From Pseudomonas chlororaphis (lineage in GTDB: Bacteria; Pseudomonadota; Gammaproteobacteria; Pseudomonadales; Pseudomonadaceae), in the NCBI RefSeq assembly GCF_003731765.1, contig NZ_MOAL01000003.1, positions 186,001 to 250,000 on the forward strand: DNA of 64,000 bases, given 5' to 3'. Below the pieces are notes generated by a model. That model was not told the DNA's origin. It was given only the letters and a program-made list of their open reading frames with translations, and did not search any database. Within the stretch, counting starts at the first letter, position 1. The number at the start of each line of letters is the position of its first letter. A program made the translations under genes and the position numbers. Shown here piece after piece: positions 36,940-45,578 of this stretch.

Positions 36940-39036
36940 TTAGAAGCTGTAGGTGCCGGTGACCACCAGGTTACGCGGCTCGCCCGGTTGGATCTGGAAG
37001 GCACTGGTGGCCGAGGAGTAGTAATCACGGTCGGCGATGTTGTTCAGCGCCGCGCGTACATCCCATTCTTTGTGGCGGAAGCCGGCCAGGGCGTCCCAGC
37101 GACCGTAACCGGGGAGCACGATGGTGTTGGCCGGGTCGGCAAAACGATCGCCCACCAGGGTCACGCCGGTCTCGGCGTACCAGCCCATCTCGGGTTTCCA
37201 GGTGATAAACAGGCTGCCGTTGCGCTTGGCTACGTCGGATACACGGTTGCCCTCCAAGCCGTTGTTGTCTTTCACAATGGTTGCATCCTGCAAGCCGATG
37301 CCACCGCGTACATACCAGTTGCCGACGATCTTGCCGCTGGCGGTCAACTCAATGCCACGGGAGCGCTGCAGGCCGCTGAGCAGGGTGATGGTGGGGTCCA
37401 GCGGATCACGGGTACGGCGGTTGTAAAGCTCCAGCTCATACACCGCCAGGGTGGTGCTCAGGCGCTCGTCCAGCCAGTCGCTTTTCACCCCGATTTCCTT
37501 CTGCCGGGTGCGCTCCGGGCTCAGGTCGTTGCCGTTGCCCGAAGCGTTCGGGGTAATGCCGATCAAGCTGCCGCCGACCGGGGAGAAGGACTTGCTCCAC
37601 GAGGCGTAGAACGAGTGGTGCTCCAGGGGCGTCCAGACCACACCCAGGCGCGGGCTGGTGCTGTGGCTGTCGCGATGGTCGTTGATACCGGTGATGCGGT
37701 TGGTGGTTTCGACCCGGAAGCGGTCGTAACGCAGGCCACCGAGCAATTGCCACTGGTCGTTCAGGCGCAGTTGGTCCTGGATGTACAGCGCGCGGCTCTG
37801 GGTTTCGTTCTGGCTGCTGCTGAACAACGGCAGGGTGTCGCCGCCGAAATTGCTGTGGTTGGGATTGTTCAGGTCCACCGTCGGCACGCTATTGAGCGCT
37901 GCACGGTACAGCTTGGGCGTCCGGCGCTGGTCGCCCAATTCCACCCCGGTGAGGACCCGATGCTCCAGGCCAAAGGTCTGGAAAGTACCTTCGGCTTCCA
38001 GGTTGTTGTACAGGTTGCGGGTGGTCAGGTCCTGCTGCCAGCGCTGGCGGGTTACCCGGTTGGTAACGGCGTTGACCCCGGTCGCGTAGGTGTTTTCAAA
38101 ATCGCTGTCGAGCTTGAACAGGCCCAGGGTGTGGCGCAGTTGCCAGTTCTCGTTGAGCTCGTAGCTGAGCTTGGAGCGCAGGGATTGCGTGGTGTCATCG
38201 ATGAAGTCGCGATTGACGCCGTAGGTGGTGTCATTGCCGACGTCCGCCGGGCGTCCGGTCTTCTCGCCAGCGCGGCGTACCCCGGGAATACCGCGGTCCG
38301 GCGTGCGATCGAAACGGCTGTATTCGTACTGCACCAGCCAGTTCAGGTCCGGGGTCAGTTGCCAGCTCATGGAGGGGGCGAACAGCTTGCGGTTACCGCT
38401 GACGTCGTCGCGGAAGCTGTTGTAGTCCTGGTTGCCCATGTTCAGGCGCAGGCTGAGGTCTTCGGAGACGTCGGTGGACAGGTCGGCGTACAGGCTGCGG
38501 CGGTCATCGCTGCCTCCCTGAGCCTCGATGCTGGAGCGGCGGCCGAACTGCGGCAGCTTGCTCACCCGATTGACGATCCCGCCCTGGCTGCCGCGACCGT
38601 ACAACACGGCCGCCGGGCCTTTGAGCACTTCCACCCGCTCGATGTTGTGCAGGTCACGCACGTACTGGCTGTCGTCACGAATGCCGTCCAAGTAGAAGTC
38701 GTTGCCCGCTTCGAAACCACGAATGCGCACGCTGTCGAAGCGTGTATCGGCGCCGCTGCTGACGTTGGGAATGCCGCTCAGCGCGGTGCCCAGGTCGTTG
38801 GTGCCGTAGTCCATGACATTGGCGGTCTTCACCGAGTCGATGGCCTGGGGCACATAGCGCACCGGGGTGGCGGTGCGGGTGGCGGTTGCGGTGTCCTTGA
38901 CCCGTGGATCATCGGCGTCGGTTTCGGCGCTGATGGCGGTCGCTGGCAAGGTGGTGGGCGCGGCGTAACTGCAAGTGGCGGACAACAGGGCGCTGAGCCC
39001 CAGGGTCAGGGGCGTGAGGCGCAAGTGGGTTGGCAT
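36940..39036 (-). CDS. TonB-dependent siderophore receptor (catecholate type)
   Basis: A 698-residue outer-membrane receptor with a signal peptide (to about residue 25, SYA). The plug domain (about 55-170) has VPQAIDSVKTANVMD, RGFEAGNDFYLDGIRDD and VEVLKGPAAVLYGRGSQGG; the barrel ends in the aromatic TGTYSF. The plug sequence and length resemble the Fiu/PiuA-like catecholate receptors, but the ligand cannot be assigned. A Fur-box-like sequence lies about 40 bases upstream of the start. No sigma/anti-sigma pair is adjacent, so it is probably controlled directly by iron. Confidence 0.88.
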   Translation of the reverse strand: MPTHLRLTPLTLGLSALLSATCSYAAPTTLPATAISAETDADDPRVKDTATATRTATPVRYVPQAIDSVKTANVMDYGTNDLGTALSGIPNVSSGADTRFDSVRIRGFEAGNDFYLDGIRDDSQYVRDLHNIERVEVLKGPAAVLYGRGSQGGIVNRVSKLPQFGRRSSIEAQGGSDDRRSLYADLSTDVSEDLSLRLNMGNQDYNSFRDDVSGNRKLFAPSMSWQLTPDLNWLVQYEYSRFDRTPDRGIPGVRRAGEKTGRPADVGNDTTYGVNRDFIDDTTQSLRSKLSYELNENWQLRHTLGLFKLDSDFENTYATGVNAVTNRVTRQRWQQDLTTRNLYNNLEAEGTFQTFGLEHRVLTGVELGDQRRTPKLYRAALNSVPTVDLNNPNHSNFGGDTLPLFSSSQNETQSRALYIQDQLRLNDQWQLLGGLRYDRFRVETTNRITGINDHRDSHSTSPRLGVVWTPLEHHSFYASWSKSFSPVGGSLIGITPNASGNGNDLSPERTRQKEIGVKSDWLDERLSTTLAVYELELYNRRTRDPLDPTITLLSGLQRSRGIELTASGKIVGNWYVRGGIGLQDATIVKDNNGLEGNRVSDVAKRNGSLFITWKPEMGWYAETGVTLVGDRFADPANTIVLPGYGRWDALAGFRHKEWDVRAALNNIADRDYYSSATSAFQIQPGEPRNLVVTGTYSF

Positions 39037-39071
39037 GTGGAACGCATCCGAAGGGCAGGGTGATTCGAAGC

Positions 39072-39090
39072 GTTAATGATAATGCGTTGC
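39072..39090 (-). promoter_or_regulatory. candidate Fur box upstream of the TonB receptor
   Basis: gttaatgataatgcgttgc matches the 19-base Fur consensus at 13 positions by my count and sits 36 bases before the receptor start. It would repress the receptor when iron is sufficient. Confidence 0.55.
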
Positions 39091-39308
39091 ATTTGCTGAT
39101 GTGAGTGTCGTATTGAGAAGTTCCCCGGGACGATTGTTTCAATTTGTTTCTTGTTTGTGTCGGTTCAGTGTCATTGTCGATACGAAGCCGGACCGAGGCA
39201 TTCGACCGGTTCTTGAAACACACTGAACCCGGCGCCGGGGTTTTTTCCGGCGGGCCCGGGGTCTAGGCTGCGACCCATTCCCTTGCCCTGACTTAGCCGG
39301 AGTGCGCC

Positions 39309-40001
39309 ATGTCTGCTGCCACCCTTCATTACATCTACGACCCATTGTGCGGTTGGTGCTACGGCGCCAAGCCGCTGGTGCAGGCGGCGCAGGCGGTGTT
39401 GCCAGTGATTGCCCACGGGGGCGGCATGATGACCGGGGCCAACCGCCAGCCGGTGTCGCCACAGTTGCGTGACTACGTGATGCCCCACGACCGGCGGATT
39501 GCCGAGTACAGCGGCCAGCCTTTCGGCGAGGCGTACTTTGAAGGGCTGCTACGGGACCACACGGCCGTGTTCGATTCTGCGCCGCCGATTGCTGCGGTGC
39601 TCGCCGCCGAGGCCTTGGCGGGGCGCGGGCTCGAGCTGCTCGGGCGTTTGCAGACGGCCCACTACCAGGAAGGCCGCCGCATTGCCGACCACGACGTGCT
39701 GCTGGAGTTGGCCGTGGCCCTGGGGTTGCCGGCCGAGCCCTTCAGCGCCGCATTCGAGCACGCCCTGGCCCATGAGCTGGAGGACCATATCAAGGCCAGC
39801 CGGCAGTTGTTGGCCCGTGTCGGTGGCCAGGGTTTCCCGACCCTGGTTCTGGAGCGAGACGGGCAGCGCCAGGTGCTTGATATCAGCCCCTGGCTGGGCA
39901 AACCCGATGAGTTTGCCGCCTGGTTGCAGGGGGCGATCGGCTCGACACCGAGCCAGGTGTCCTCCCAAGCCCCGGCCTGTGGCCTGGACGGTTGCGCGTA
40001 A
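39309..40001 (+). CDS. DsbA-family thioredoxin-fold oxidoreductase (cytoplasmic)
   Basis: A 230-residue DsbA/FrnE-like protein without a signal peptide. The redox motif is C15-G-W-C18 in YDPLCGWCYGAKPL, and a cis-Pro loop is in GGQGFPTLVLERDG. The middle is helical. The C terminus carries two further Cys (ACGLDGCA). Such cytoplasmic members act as disulfide reductases or isomerases. The ATG at 39309 has CCGGAGT upstream. An NTF2-like gene follows 30 bases later, so the two are likely co-transcribed. Confidence 0.8.
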   Translation: MSAATLHYIYDPLCGWCYGAKPLVQAAQAVLPVIAHGGGMMTGANRQPVSPQLRDYVMPHDRRIAEYSGQPFGEAYFEGLLRDHTAVFDSAPPIAAVLAAEALAGRGLELLGRLQTAHYQEGRRIADHDVLLELAVALGLPAEPFSAAFEHALAHELEDHIKASRQLLARVGGQGFPTLVLERDGQRQVLDISPWLGKPDEFAAWLQGAIGSTPSQVSSQAPACGLDGCA

Positions 40002-40031
40002 TAACCCCACCCAACGACGAAGGAGTGACCC

Positions 40032-40427
40032 ATGGATAACCTGGCCTTGATCAAAAGCACCTACGAAGGTGCCAACTCCCAGGAAAACGCCAAGAACACC
40101 GCGGCGGCCCTGGCACCGGATGCGCGCTGGACCGAAGCCGCGGGGTTCCCCTTGGCGGGCACCTACGTCGGCTTCGACGCCATTGTGGAAAATGTTTTCA
40201 AACGCCTGGCCAGTGATTGGGAGGGGTTTGCTTTCAACGTGGAGAGTTATGTGGCCCAAGGCGACAAGGTATTCGCCTATGGCAATTACAGAGGCGTGTT
40301 CAAGGCGACGGGGCGGCCAATGAACGCCCGAGTGGCCCATTTATGGACACTCAAGGACGGCAAAGTCACTCATTTTGAGCAGTTTGTGGACAGCCATACC
40401 GTGCAACTGGCCATGGCCGATCGGTGA
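40032..40427 (+). CDS. SnoaL/NTF2-like fold protein
   Basis: A 131-residue alpha+beta-barrel protein with the usual pattern: N-terminal helices, LAPDARWTEAAGFPLAGTYVGFD, VENVFKRLASDWEGF and the end strand VAHLWTLKDGKVTHFEQFVDS. It belongs to the NTF2-like ketosteroid-isomerase-related group; the ligand or reaction is unknown. AAGGAG precedes the ATG. It follows the DsbA-like gene closely and may share its transcript. Confidence 0.75.
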   Translation: MDNLALIKSTYEGANSQENAKNTAAALAPDARWTEAAGFPLAGTYVGFDAIVENVFKRLASDWEGFAFNVESYVAQGDKVFAYGNYRGVFKATGRPMNARVAHLWTLKDGKVTHFEQFVDSHTVQLAMADR

Positions 40428-40469
40428 ATTCTTAGAATATTTTTACCTATTCAAAGACGATTCACGAAA

Positions 40470-40499
40470 TTGACACAGGGTTCAGGGCGCGGATAGGAT
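40470..40499 (+). promoter_or_regulatory. sigma-70-type promoter upstream of the OprD porin
   Basis: A perfect -35 TTGACA (40470-40475), an 18-base spacer and a -10-like TAGGAT (40494-40499). Transcription would start near 40506. It lies after the NTF2-like gene and before a terminator hairpin that precedes the porin start. Confidence 0.55.
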
Positions 40500-40541
40500 T
40501 CGCGCCAACGCCTGTGGCCAAGAGCCATATATCAGAATAAT

Positions 40542-40579
40542 AAAAGGCCCGCCGCGATGATTCGCGGGCGGGCCTTTTT
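40542..40579 (+). terminator. intrinsic terminator between the promoter and the OprD-family porin gene
   Basis: aaaggcccgccgcga pairs with tcgcgggcgggccttt (one bulge) and is followed by five T. It lies about 35 bases after the predicted transcription start and 85 bases before the porin ATG. It could end the upstream operon, attenuate the porin, or give a short RNA of about 70 bases. Confidence 0.8.
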
Positions 40580-40664
40580 GTTTTTTGAGCAGGAACAAGA
40601 GCGTCCAAACGCCATTTCTGTCCGGGTACACAGCGCGCCATCAACCCGTAATAAGGAAAACAAA

Positions 40665-41954
40665 ATGTTGAACAAGCGGATCGGTCTGATCGCACTGGGG
40701 ATTCTGAGCGCCACTCAAGCCATGGCTAACGACCAAGCTGAGTCCAAGGGTTTTGTAGAAGACAGCAGCCTGAAAGTGCTGCTGCGCAATGCCTACATCA
40801 ACCGTGACAAGAAAGACGGCAATGATGACCAACGTGAATGGGGCCAAGCGGCCATCGGCACGTTCTCCTCGGGCTTCACCCAAGGCACCGTTGGCGTGGG
40901 CGTTGACGCCTTCGGCCTGTACGGCCTGCGCCTGGACCGCGGCAGCCACGCTGGCGGCGCCGGTATCGACTTCTTCAAACCCAGCGAAGGCGGCAACAAG
41001 TCCCCTGCGGGCGACCTGGCCAAGGCTGGCGCTGCAGTGAAATTCCGCGTGTCCAACACCGTGCTGGCCTACGGCGACCAGATGCCTGAGCTGCCGGTGC
41101 TGAACTACGACAGTTCGCGCCTGCTGCCAGAAAGCTACACCGGCACCCTGATCACTTCCAAAGAAATCGACGGCTTGGTACTGAACGCCGGTCGCTTCAC
41201 TGCCGAATCGCGCAAGAGCGCTGAAGGCCGTGACAGCGGTGGCCTGAAGTCCATCAACGTATTGGGCGGCAGCTACCAGTTCACCGAACAGTTCAAAGGC
41301 GCGCTGTACGCTTCCGACGTCGAAGACGTGCTGAAGAAGCAGTACGTGAACCTGAACTACGTGTTCCCGCTGGCCACCGATCAGTCCCTGACCCTGGACT
41401 TCAACGGCTACCGCACCAAGCTGGACAAGTCGTTTGCCGAAGATTCTGGCGCCGGCGGCCAGGACAACAAGATCTGGAGCCTGGCAGCGACCTTCGCCAC
41501 CGGCCCGCACTCCTTCACCGTGGCGCACCAGCGCAGCTCCGGCGACAGCCACCTGGGCTACGCCTACGGCGGTTACCAGAAAGGCCAGAACTACATTGGC
41601 GACGGTGGCAACACCATCTTCCTGGCCAACTCCTACTGGTCCGACTTCAACGCTGAAGACGAGCGCAGCTGGCAGTTGGGCTACGGCCTGGACTTCGGTT
41701 CGTTCGGCGTGCCTGGCCTGAGCTACAACCTGGCTTACGTGCGTGGCGACAACATCACCACTGCCGACAGCACCGGTGGTACCGAGCGCGAAATCTTCAA
41801 CCAGTTCAAGTACGTGGTCCAGGCCGGTCCGGCCAAAGACCTGAGCGTGCGTGTACGCAGCTCGATCCTGCGCGTGTCGCAGAAATCCAGCGCCTACAAC
41901 AGCAGCGGCAACGAACTGCGTGTGTTCGTCGACTACCCGATCAACGTGTTCTGA
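40665..41954 (+). CDS. OprD-family outer-membrane porin
   Basis: A 429-residue porin with a signal peptide ending AMA (residues 1-21). The mature protein begins NDQAESKGFVEDSSLKVLLR and shows the OprD family set: LLRNAYINRDKK, REWGQAAIGTFSSGFTQG, GVDAFGLYGLRLD, and the end strand NELRVFVDYPINVF. The sequence feels closest to the OprE/OprQ group, but this is memory only. It likely imports small acids or amino acids. AAGGAA precedes the ATG. A strong terminator follows at 41992. Confidence 0.9.
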   Translation: MLNKRIGLIALGILSATQAMANDQAESKGFVEDSSLKVLLRNAYINRDKKDGNDDQREWGQAAIGTFSSGFTQGTVGVGVDAFGLYGLRLDRGSHAGGAGIDFFKPSEGGNKSPAGDLAKAGAAVKFRVSNTVLAYGDQMPELPVLNYDSSRLLPESYTGTLITSKEIDGLVLNAGRFTAESRKSAEGRDSGGLKSINVLGGSYQFTEQFKGALYASDVEDVLKKQYVNLNYVFPLATDQSLTLDFNGYRTKLDKSFAEDSGAGGQDNKIWSLAATFATGPHSFTVAHQRSSGDSHLGYAYGGYQKGQNYIGDGGNTIFLANSYWSDFNAEDERSWQLGYGLDFGSFGVPGLSYNLAYVRGDNITTADSTGGTEREIFNQFKYVVQAGPAKDLSVRVRSSILRVSQKSSAYNSSGNELRVFVDYPINVF

Positions 41955-41991
41955 TGAACGCCTGATCGTGGCCTGATACCAGGGCCGCAGT

Positions 41992-42022
41992 AAAAAAGCC
42001 CCGACTGGTTCGGGGCTTTTTT
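41992..42022 (+). terminator. intrinsic terminator of the OprD-family gene
   Basis: aaaaaagccccga / tcggggctttttt, a near-perfect stem with a T-run, 38 bases after the stop. Confidence 0.92.
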
Positions 42023-42178
42023 ATGGGCGCCGGGAACGAGCGCCGGCAGGGCGAAGCGCGATCAGGTGGCGTACCAGGCGCTGAAGAGTTTGTTCAATTA
42101 CGGATAAAAATATTGGATTAGTTCGTATCTGTACTAAGCTGAACTGACACCCACCACCGCCCTGCAGGAGCCTGACCC

Positions 42179-42589
42179 ATGGCCACCTTATCCTCGGTCA
42201 CGCGGCCCGAGCCCGGGCTCGATAGCCCTCAGGCCAGCCGAGTGGCGCTGAAGTTCTTTTTCAACCTGATGACCCACTGGGGTTGCAGCGTCGAGCAGCA
42301 ACGCACCTTGCTCGGCAAGATCGGCAACACCACGTTCTATAAATACAAACAGTTGCCGGCTACGGTACGCCTGCCCCACGACACCCTGGAGCGCATCTCC
42401 TACCTGATGGGCATCCACAAGGCCCTGAGCATCATCTTCAGCAACAGCCGCGAGCGCACCTATCAATGGGTCAGCAGCCCCAACAGTGCGGCGCCGTTCA
42501 ATGGCCGCACGGCCCTGGACTACATGCTGGCCGGGCGTGTGGTGGACATCGCCGATGTGCGCCGTTACCTCGACGGAGTGCGCGGTTGA
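42179..42589 (+). CDS. Xre/MbcA/ParS-type antitoxin
   Basis: A 136-residue protein with an N-terminal Xre-like helical DNA-binding region (TTFYKYKQLPATVRLPHDTLE) and a C-terminal ParS/MbcA toxin-binding domain (NSAAPFNGRTALDYMLAGRV). It should bind and neutralise the RES toxin encoded next and repress the operon. GCAGGAG lies before the ATG. The stop TGA overlaps the toxin ATG, the usual antitoxin-first layout. Confidence 0.88.
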   Translation: MATLSSVTRPEPGLDSPQASRVALKFFFNLMTHWGCSVEQQRTLLGKIGNTTFYKYKQLPATVRLPHDTLERISYLMGIHKALSIIFSNSRERTYQWVSSPNSAAPFNGRTALDYMLAGRVVDIADVRRYLDGVRG

Positions 42590-43266
42590 TGACGCCGCCA
42601 CTGAAACTGCCGGACTGGCCCAAGGCTTACCGCATCGTCAACAGCAGCTTCCCGCCCATCACGTTGTTTGAAGACGTGCTCGACCCTGAAGACCTGGAGC
42701 TTGCCTACGCCCTGGAAGCCCTGACCAACGACCGGCTGCGGGCCGAGGCCGGTGAGCTGTCCCGGGTAATGCCGCCAGACCGGGTCAGTGGGCCCGGCTC
42801 GACACCGGTGATGGCTGCCTTTACCCACATCGGCAAGGCCAGCCGTTTTACCGATGGCACTTTTGGGGTGTATTACGCCGCCAGCAGCCAAGCCGCGGCC
42901 ATCGCCGAAACCCGTTATCACCAGGAGCGTTTCCTGGCGGCCACCCAGGAGCCGGACATCGAGCTGACCCTGCGCACCTACGTCAATCAGGTGCTCAAAC
43001 CCTTGCACGATGTGCGCGCCAACCATCCGCAGCTGCACGACCCCGACCCCCTCGGCTACGCCCCGGCCCAGGCGTTTGCCAAGCACCTGCGGGAGCAGCA
43101 GTCCTGGGGCCTGCTGTACAACAGCGTGCGCCTGGAGGGCCACGAGTGCATCGCCGCCCTGCGCCCGCCGGCGGTGTCGATTCCGCGCCAGGGCAAGCAC
43201 CTGCGCTATGTGTGGAGCGCCAGCAGCCAGCGCATTTCCTTTGTCTTCGAGGTCAGTGAGGTCTGA
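42589..43266 (+). CDS. RES-domain NAD+-degrading toxin
   Basis: A 225-residue RES-family protein. RES residues are present: an early Arg in KAYRIVNSSFPP, the central Glu in AAAIAETRYHQERF, and a late Ser in QQSWGLLYNSVRLEG. Characterised relatives (MbcT, Res) break down NAD+ by phosphorolysis or hydrolysis and stop growth. The ATG overlaps the antitoxin stop, so translation is coupled. Together with the preceding gene this is a type II RES-Xre toxin-antitoxin pair. No frameshift or missing residue is evident, so it should be active. Confidence 0.88.
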   Translation: MTPPLKLPDWPKAYRIVNSSFPPITLFEDVLDPEDLELAYALEALTNDRLRAEAGELSRVMPPDRVSGPGSTPVMAAFTHIGKASRFTDGTFGVYYAASSQAAAIAETRYHQERFLAATQEPDIELTLRTYVNQVLKPLHDVRANHPQLHDPDPLGYAPAQAFAKHLREQQSWGLLYNSVRLEGHECIAALRPPAVSIPRQGKHLRYVWSASSQRISFVFEVSEV

Positions 43267-43479
43267 TTTTCGCCTGTTGATAAACCCGCCCCCGGGAACA
43301 TTGCATTTCGGCCAATCCGCACTAGCTTTATGCCGTCAGGGATGGCACTTGGCCGCAATGGAGGCGGGAGATTCTTGTGGTTCCGAGGGGCGTCCCTGTG
43401 CTTGCCGATGTTGTATGGACCTGCTGCCGCTCTGCGGCGGGCCCTATCGTCTGACCGTCCTGGAGCACAGGAGAACACC

Positions 43480-45528
43480 ATGAAAGGATTTAAACCGGCA
43501 CACGCCTGCGGCGCAGGTGCCGCGCTGGCGCTGACCTGCTTTATGCCCGGCGCCATGGCCGCCGAGGCACCGCGAAGTTTTGCCAACCCCCCCAGCCTGG
43601 AACAGCAGGCACCGGTACAACAGGCCGGGCACAGCACCTTGTTGATGTCGTCCGAACCGGCCTCGGCCGCCCAGAGCCAACCGCGCGCCCATGGCGGCAG
43701 CGAGCGGGCCCTGGAGCTGAACATCGACTACACCGACAGCACGATTTTCGATCCCGCCAGCGGGCGCGATGTCGCGGTGCACCTGCGTGGTTACCAGGGC
43801 AAGGACGTGGACCCCAAGGCGCCCTTTATCGCCCCCACCATCGATGTAACACCAGGCGACACGGTGCGCGTCACCCTCAACAACAAGCTTAAAAACGACC
43901 AGCCGTGCGCCGAGCACTCCGCCGAACCCACCGAACCCGGCAAGCCCGAAAACCCCGACCAGCCGCAGTGCTTCAACAGCACCAACCTGCACTCCCACGG
44001 CCTGTGGGTCAGCCCGACGGGCAACAGCGACAACGTGCTGCTGTCGATCAACCCCGGGGTCAGCTTCCAGTACGAATACAACATCCCGGCGGATCACCCG
44101 GCCGGGACCTTCTGGTACCACCCCCATCGCCACGGTTCCACGGCCATCCAGGTTGCCAGCGGCATGGCCGGTGCGTTGATCATCCACGGTGATCGCAAGC
44201 CCAGCGAGCACGCCAACGGTGACATCGACACCTTGCTCCGCTCGGACCAGGGTGCAGCGTTCCCGGAGCGGCTGCTGGTGATGCAACAGATTCCCTACGC
44301 CTGCAAAGGGGTCAAGGTCGATCCGAAGACCGAGAAAAAGACCGTGGACTGGAGTTGCGGTCCGAAGGAAGTGGGTGTGGTCGAGGACTTCGCCCAGTTC
44401 GCCCCGGGAAGTTGGGGCGAGTCCGGGCGCTACACCAGCATCAACGGCCTGGTGCAGCCGACGTTCAGTGCCAGCAGCGGCCAGGTGGAGCGCTGGCGCC
44501 TAGTGCACGCGGGGATTCGCGACACCATCAAACTGGAGTTTCGCAAGCTCGCCGACAGTGGCCTGCTGAAAAGCAACAGCGGTGTGGCGGCGGCCGATGC
44601 CGACAACTTCGTCAGTCAGCAATGCGTCGGCCAACCCGTGGCGTACCAAGTGATTGCCGCCGACGGCCTGACCCTGAATCAGGCCCAGACCCTGAGCCAG
44701 GTCACGCTGCAGCCGGGCTACCGCAATGACCTGTTGATGGTCTTTCCCGAACCCGGCCGCTACTGCGTGGTGGACGCTGCACAGTCGGCCAACAGCGGTA
44801 TTTCCCAGGCCGCGAGTGGGCGCCAGATCCTTGGCTTCGTCGATGTGGCGCAGGGCAGCATCGTCAAGGACACCAAGGCCCACGTGACCCAGGTGCTGGT
44901 GGAGTCGGCCAAGCACAACATGCCCACCGAGGTGCAGCAGCAGGTGGTGGCTGACCTGGAAAAAGACCTGCGCCTGAGCAAGTTCGTGCCCCACGCGAGC
45001 ATCAGCGACGAGGAAGTGAAGGGCGTACCGGAGGAGAAACTGGTGTTCTTCATCGACACCAAAGACAAGAAAAACACCAAGTTCGAAGTGGGCACCAGCA
45101 TGGCCGACGTCAAGCCTTACCAGCCGGGGGTGATCAACCGCCGCCTGACCCTGGGCACGGCGCAGACCTGGGTCTTGCAATCGGGCTTTGCCAGCCATCC
45201 GTTCCACATCCACGTCAACCCGTTCGAGGTCGTCAAGATCATCGCTCCGGATGGCGTCACTGACCTGAGCGCGCCGGGGGCTGTGGATAAAACCGACGGC
45301 GATACCCAGTACGCCGGGCTCAAGGGCGTGTGGAAGGACACCCTGTTCGTCAAGGGGCCGGTGGAAGGCAAGCCCTATACGCTCTATGTGCGCACCCGTT
45401 ACGAGCGCTACATCGGCGAGTTCGTGCTGCACTGCCACATCCTCGATCACGAGGACCAGGGCATGATGCAGAACGTCAGCATCGAACTCTCCAATGGCCA
45501 GGGCGGCACCGCGCCCGCGCATCACTGA
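43480..45528 (+). CDS. secreted multicopper oxidase
   Basis: A 682-residue protein with a signal peptide (AMAAEA). All four copper motifs are present: NLHSHGLWV, WYHPHRHGS, HPFHIHVNPF and HCHILDHEDQGMM (T1 axial Met). It therefore has T1, T2 and T3 copper and should oxidise phenols or metal ions with O2. An unusual lysine-rich insertion (residues about 455-540, with VVADLEKDLRLSKFV and DTKDKKNTKFEVG) separates the second and third domains. The ATG at 43480 has AGGAGA upstream; a longer frame to 43330 lacks a ribosome site. No copper-resistance gene cop partner is adjacent. Confidence 0.88.
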   Translation: MKGFKPAHACGAGAALALTCFMPGAMAAEAPRSFANPPSLEQQAPVQQAGHSTLLMSSEPASAAQSQPRAHGGSERALELNIDYTDSTIFDPASGRDVAVHLRGYQGKDVDPKAPFIAPTIDVTPGDTVRVTLNNKLKNDQPCAEHSAEPTEPGKPENPDQPQCFNSTNLHSHGLWVSPTGNSDNVLLSINPGVSFQYEYNIPADHPAGTFWYHPHRHGSTAIQVASGMAGALIIHGDRKPSEHANGDIDTLLRSDQGAAFPERLLVMQQIPYACKGVKVDPKTEKKTVDWSCGPKEVGVVEDFAQFAPGSWGESGRYTSINGLVQPTFSASSGQVERWRLVHAGIRDTIKLEFRKLADSGLLKSNSGVAAADADNFVSQQCVGQPVAYQVIAADGLTLNQAQTLSQVTLQPGYRNDLLMVFPEPGRYCVVDAAQSANSGISQAASGRQILGFVDVAQGSIVKDTKAHVTQVLVESAKHNMPTEVQQQVVADLEKDLRLSKFVPHASISDEEVKGVPEEKLVFFIDTKDKKNTKFEVGTSMADVKPYQPGVINRRLTLGTAQTWVLQSGFASHPFHIHVNPFEVVKIIAPDGVTDLSAPGAVDKTDGDTQYAGLKGVWKDTLFVKGPVEGKPYTLYVRTRYERYIGEFVLHCHILDHEDQGMMQNVSIELSNGQGGTAPAHH

Positions 45529-45546
45529 GGTCGGCTGGGCAAGTGG

Positions 45547-45578
45547 AAAAAGGGCGCCGAAGAGGGCGCCCTTTTTTT
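45547..45578. terminator. bidirectional terminator between convergent genes
   Basis: agggcgcc / ggcgccct stem with A-run on one side and T-run on the other. It ends both the multicopper oxidase and the opposing gene, whose stop codon lies inside the T-run. Confidence 0.88.

Noticed and set aside
36805..39063. 752-codon plus-strand frame opposite the TonB receptor
   Set aside because: Antisense shadow of a gene with signal peptide, plug and barrel features.
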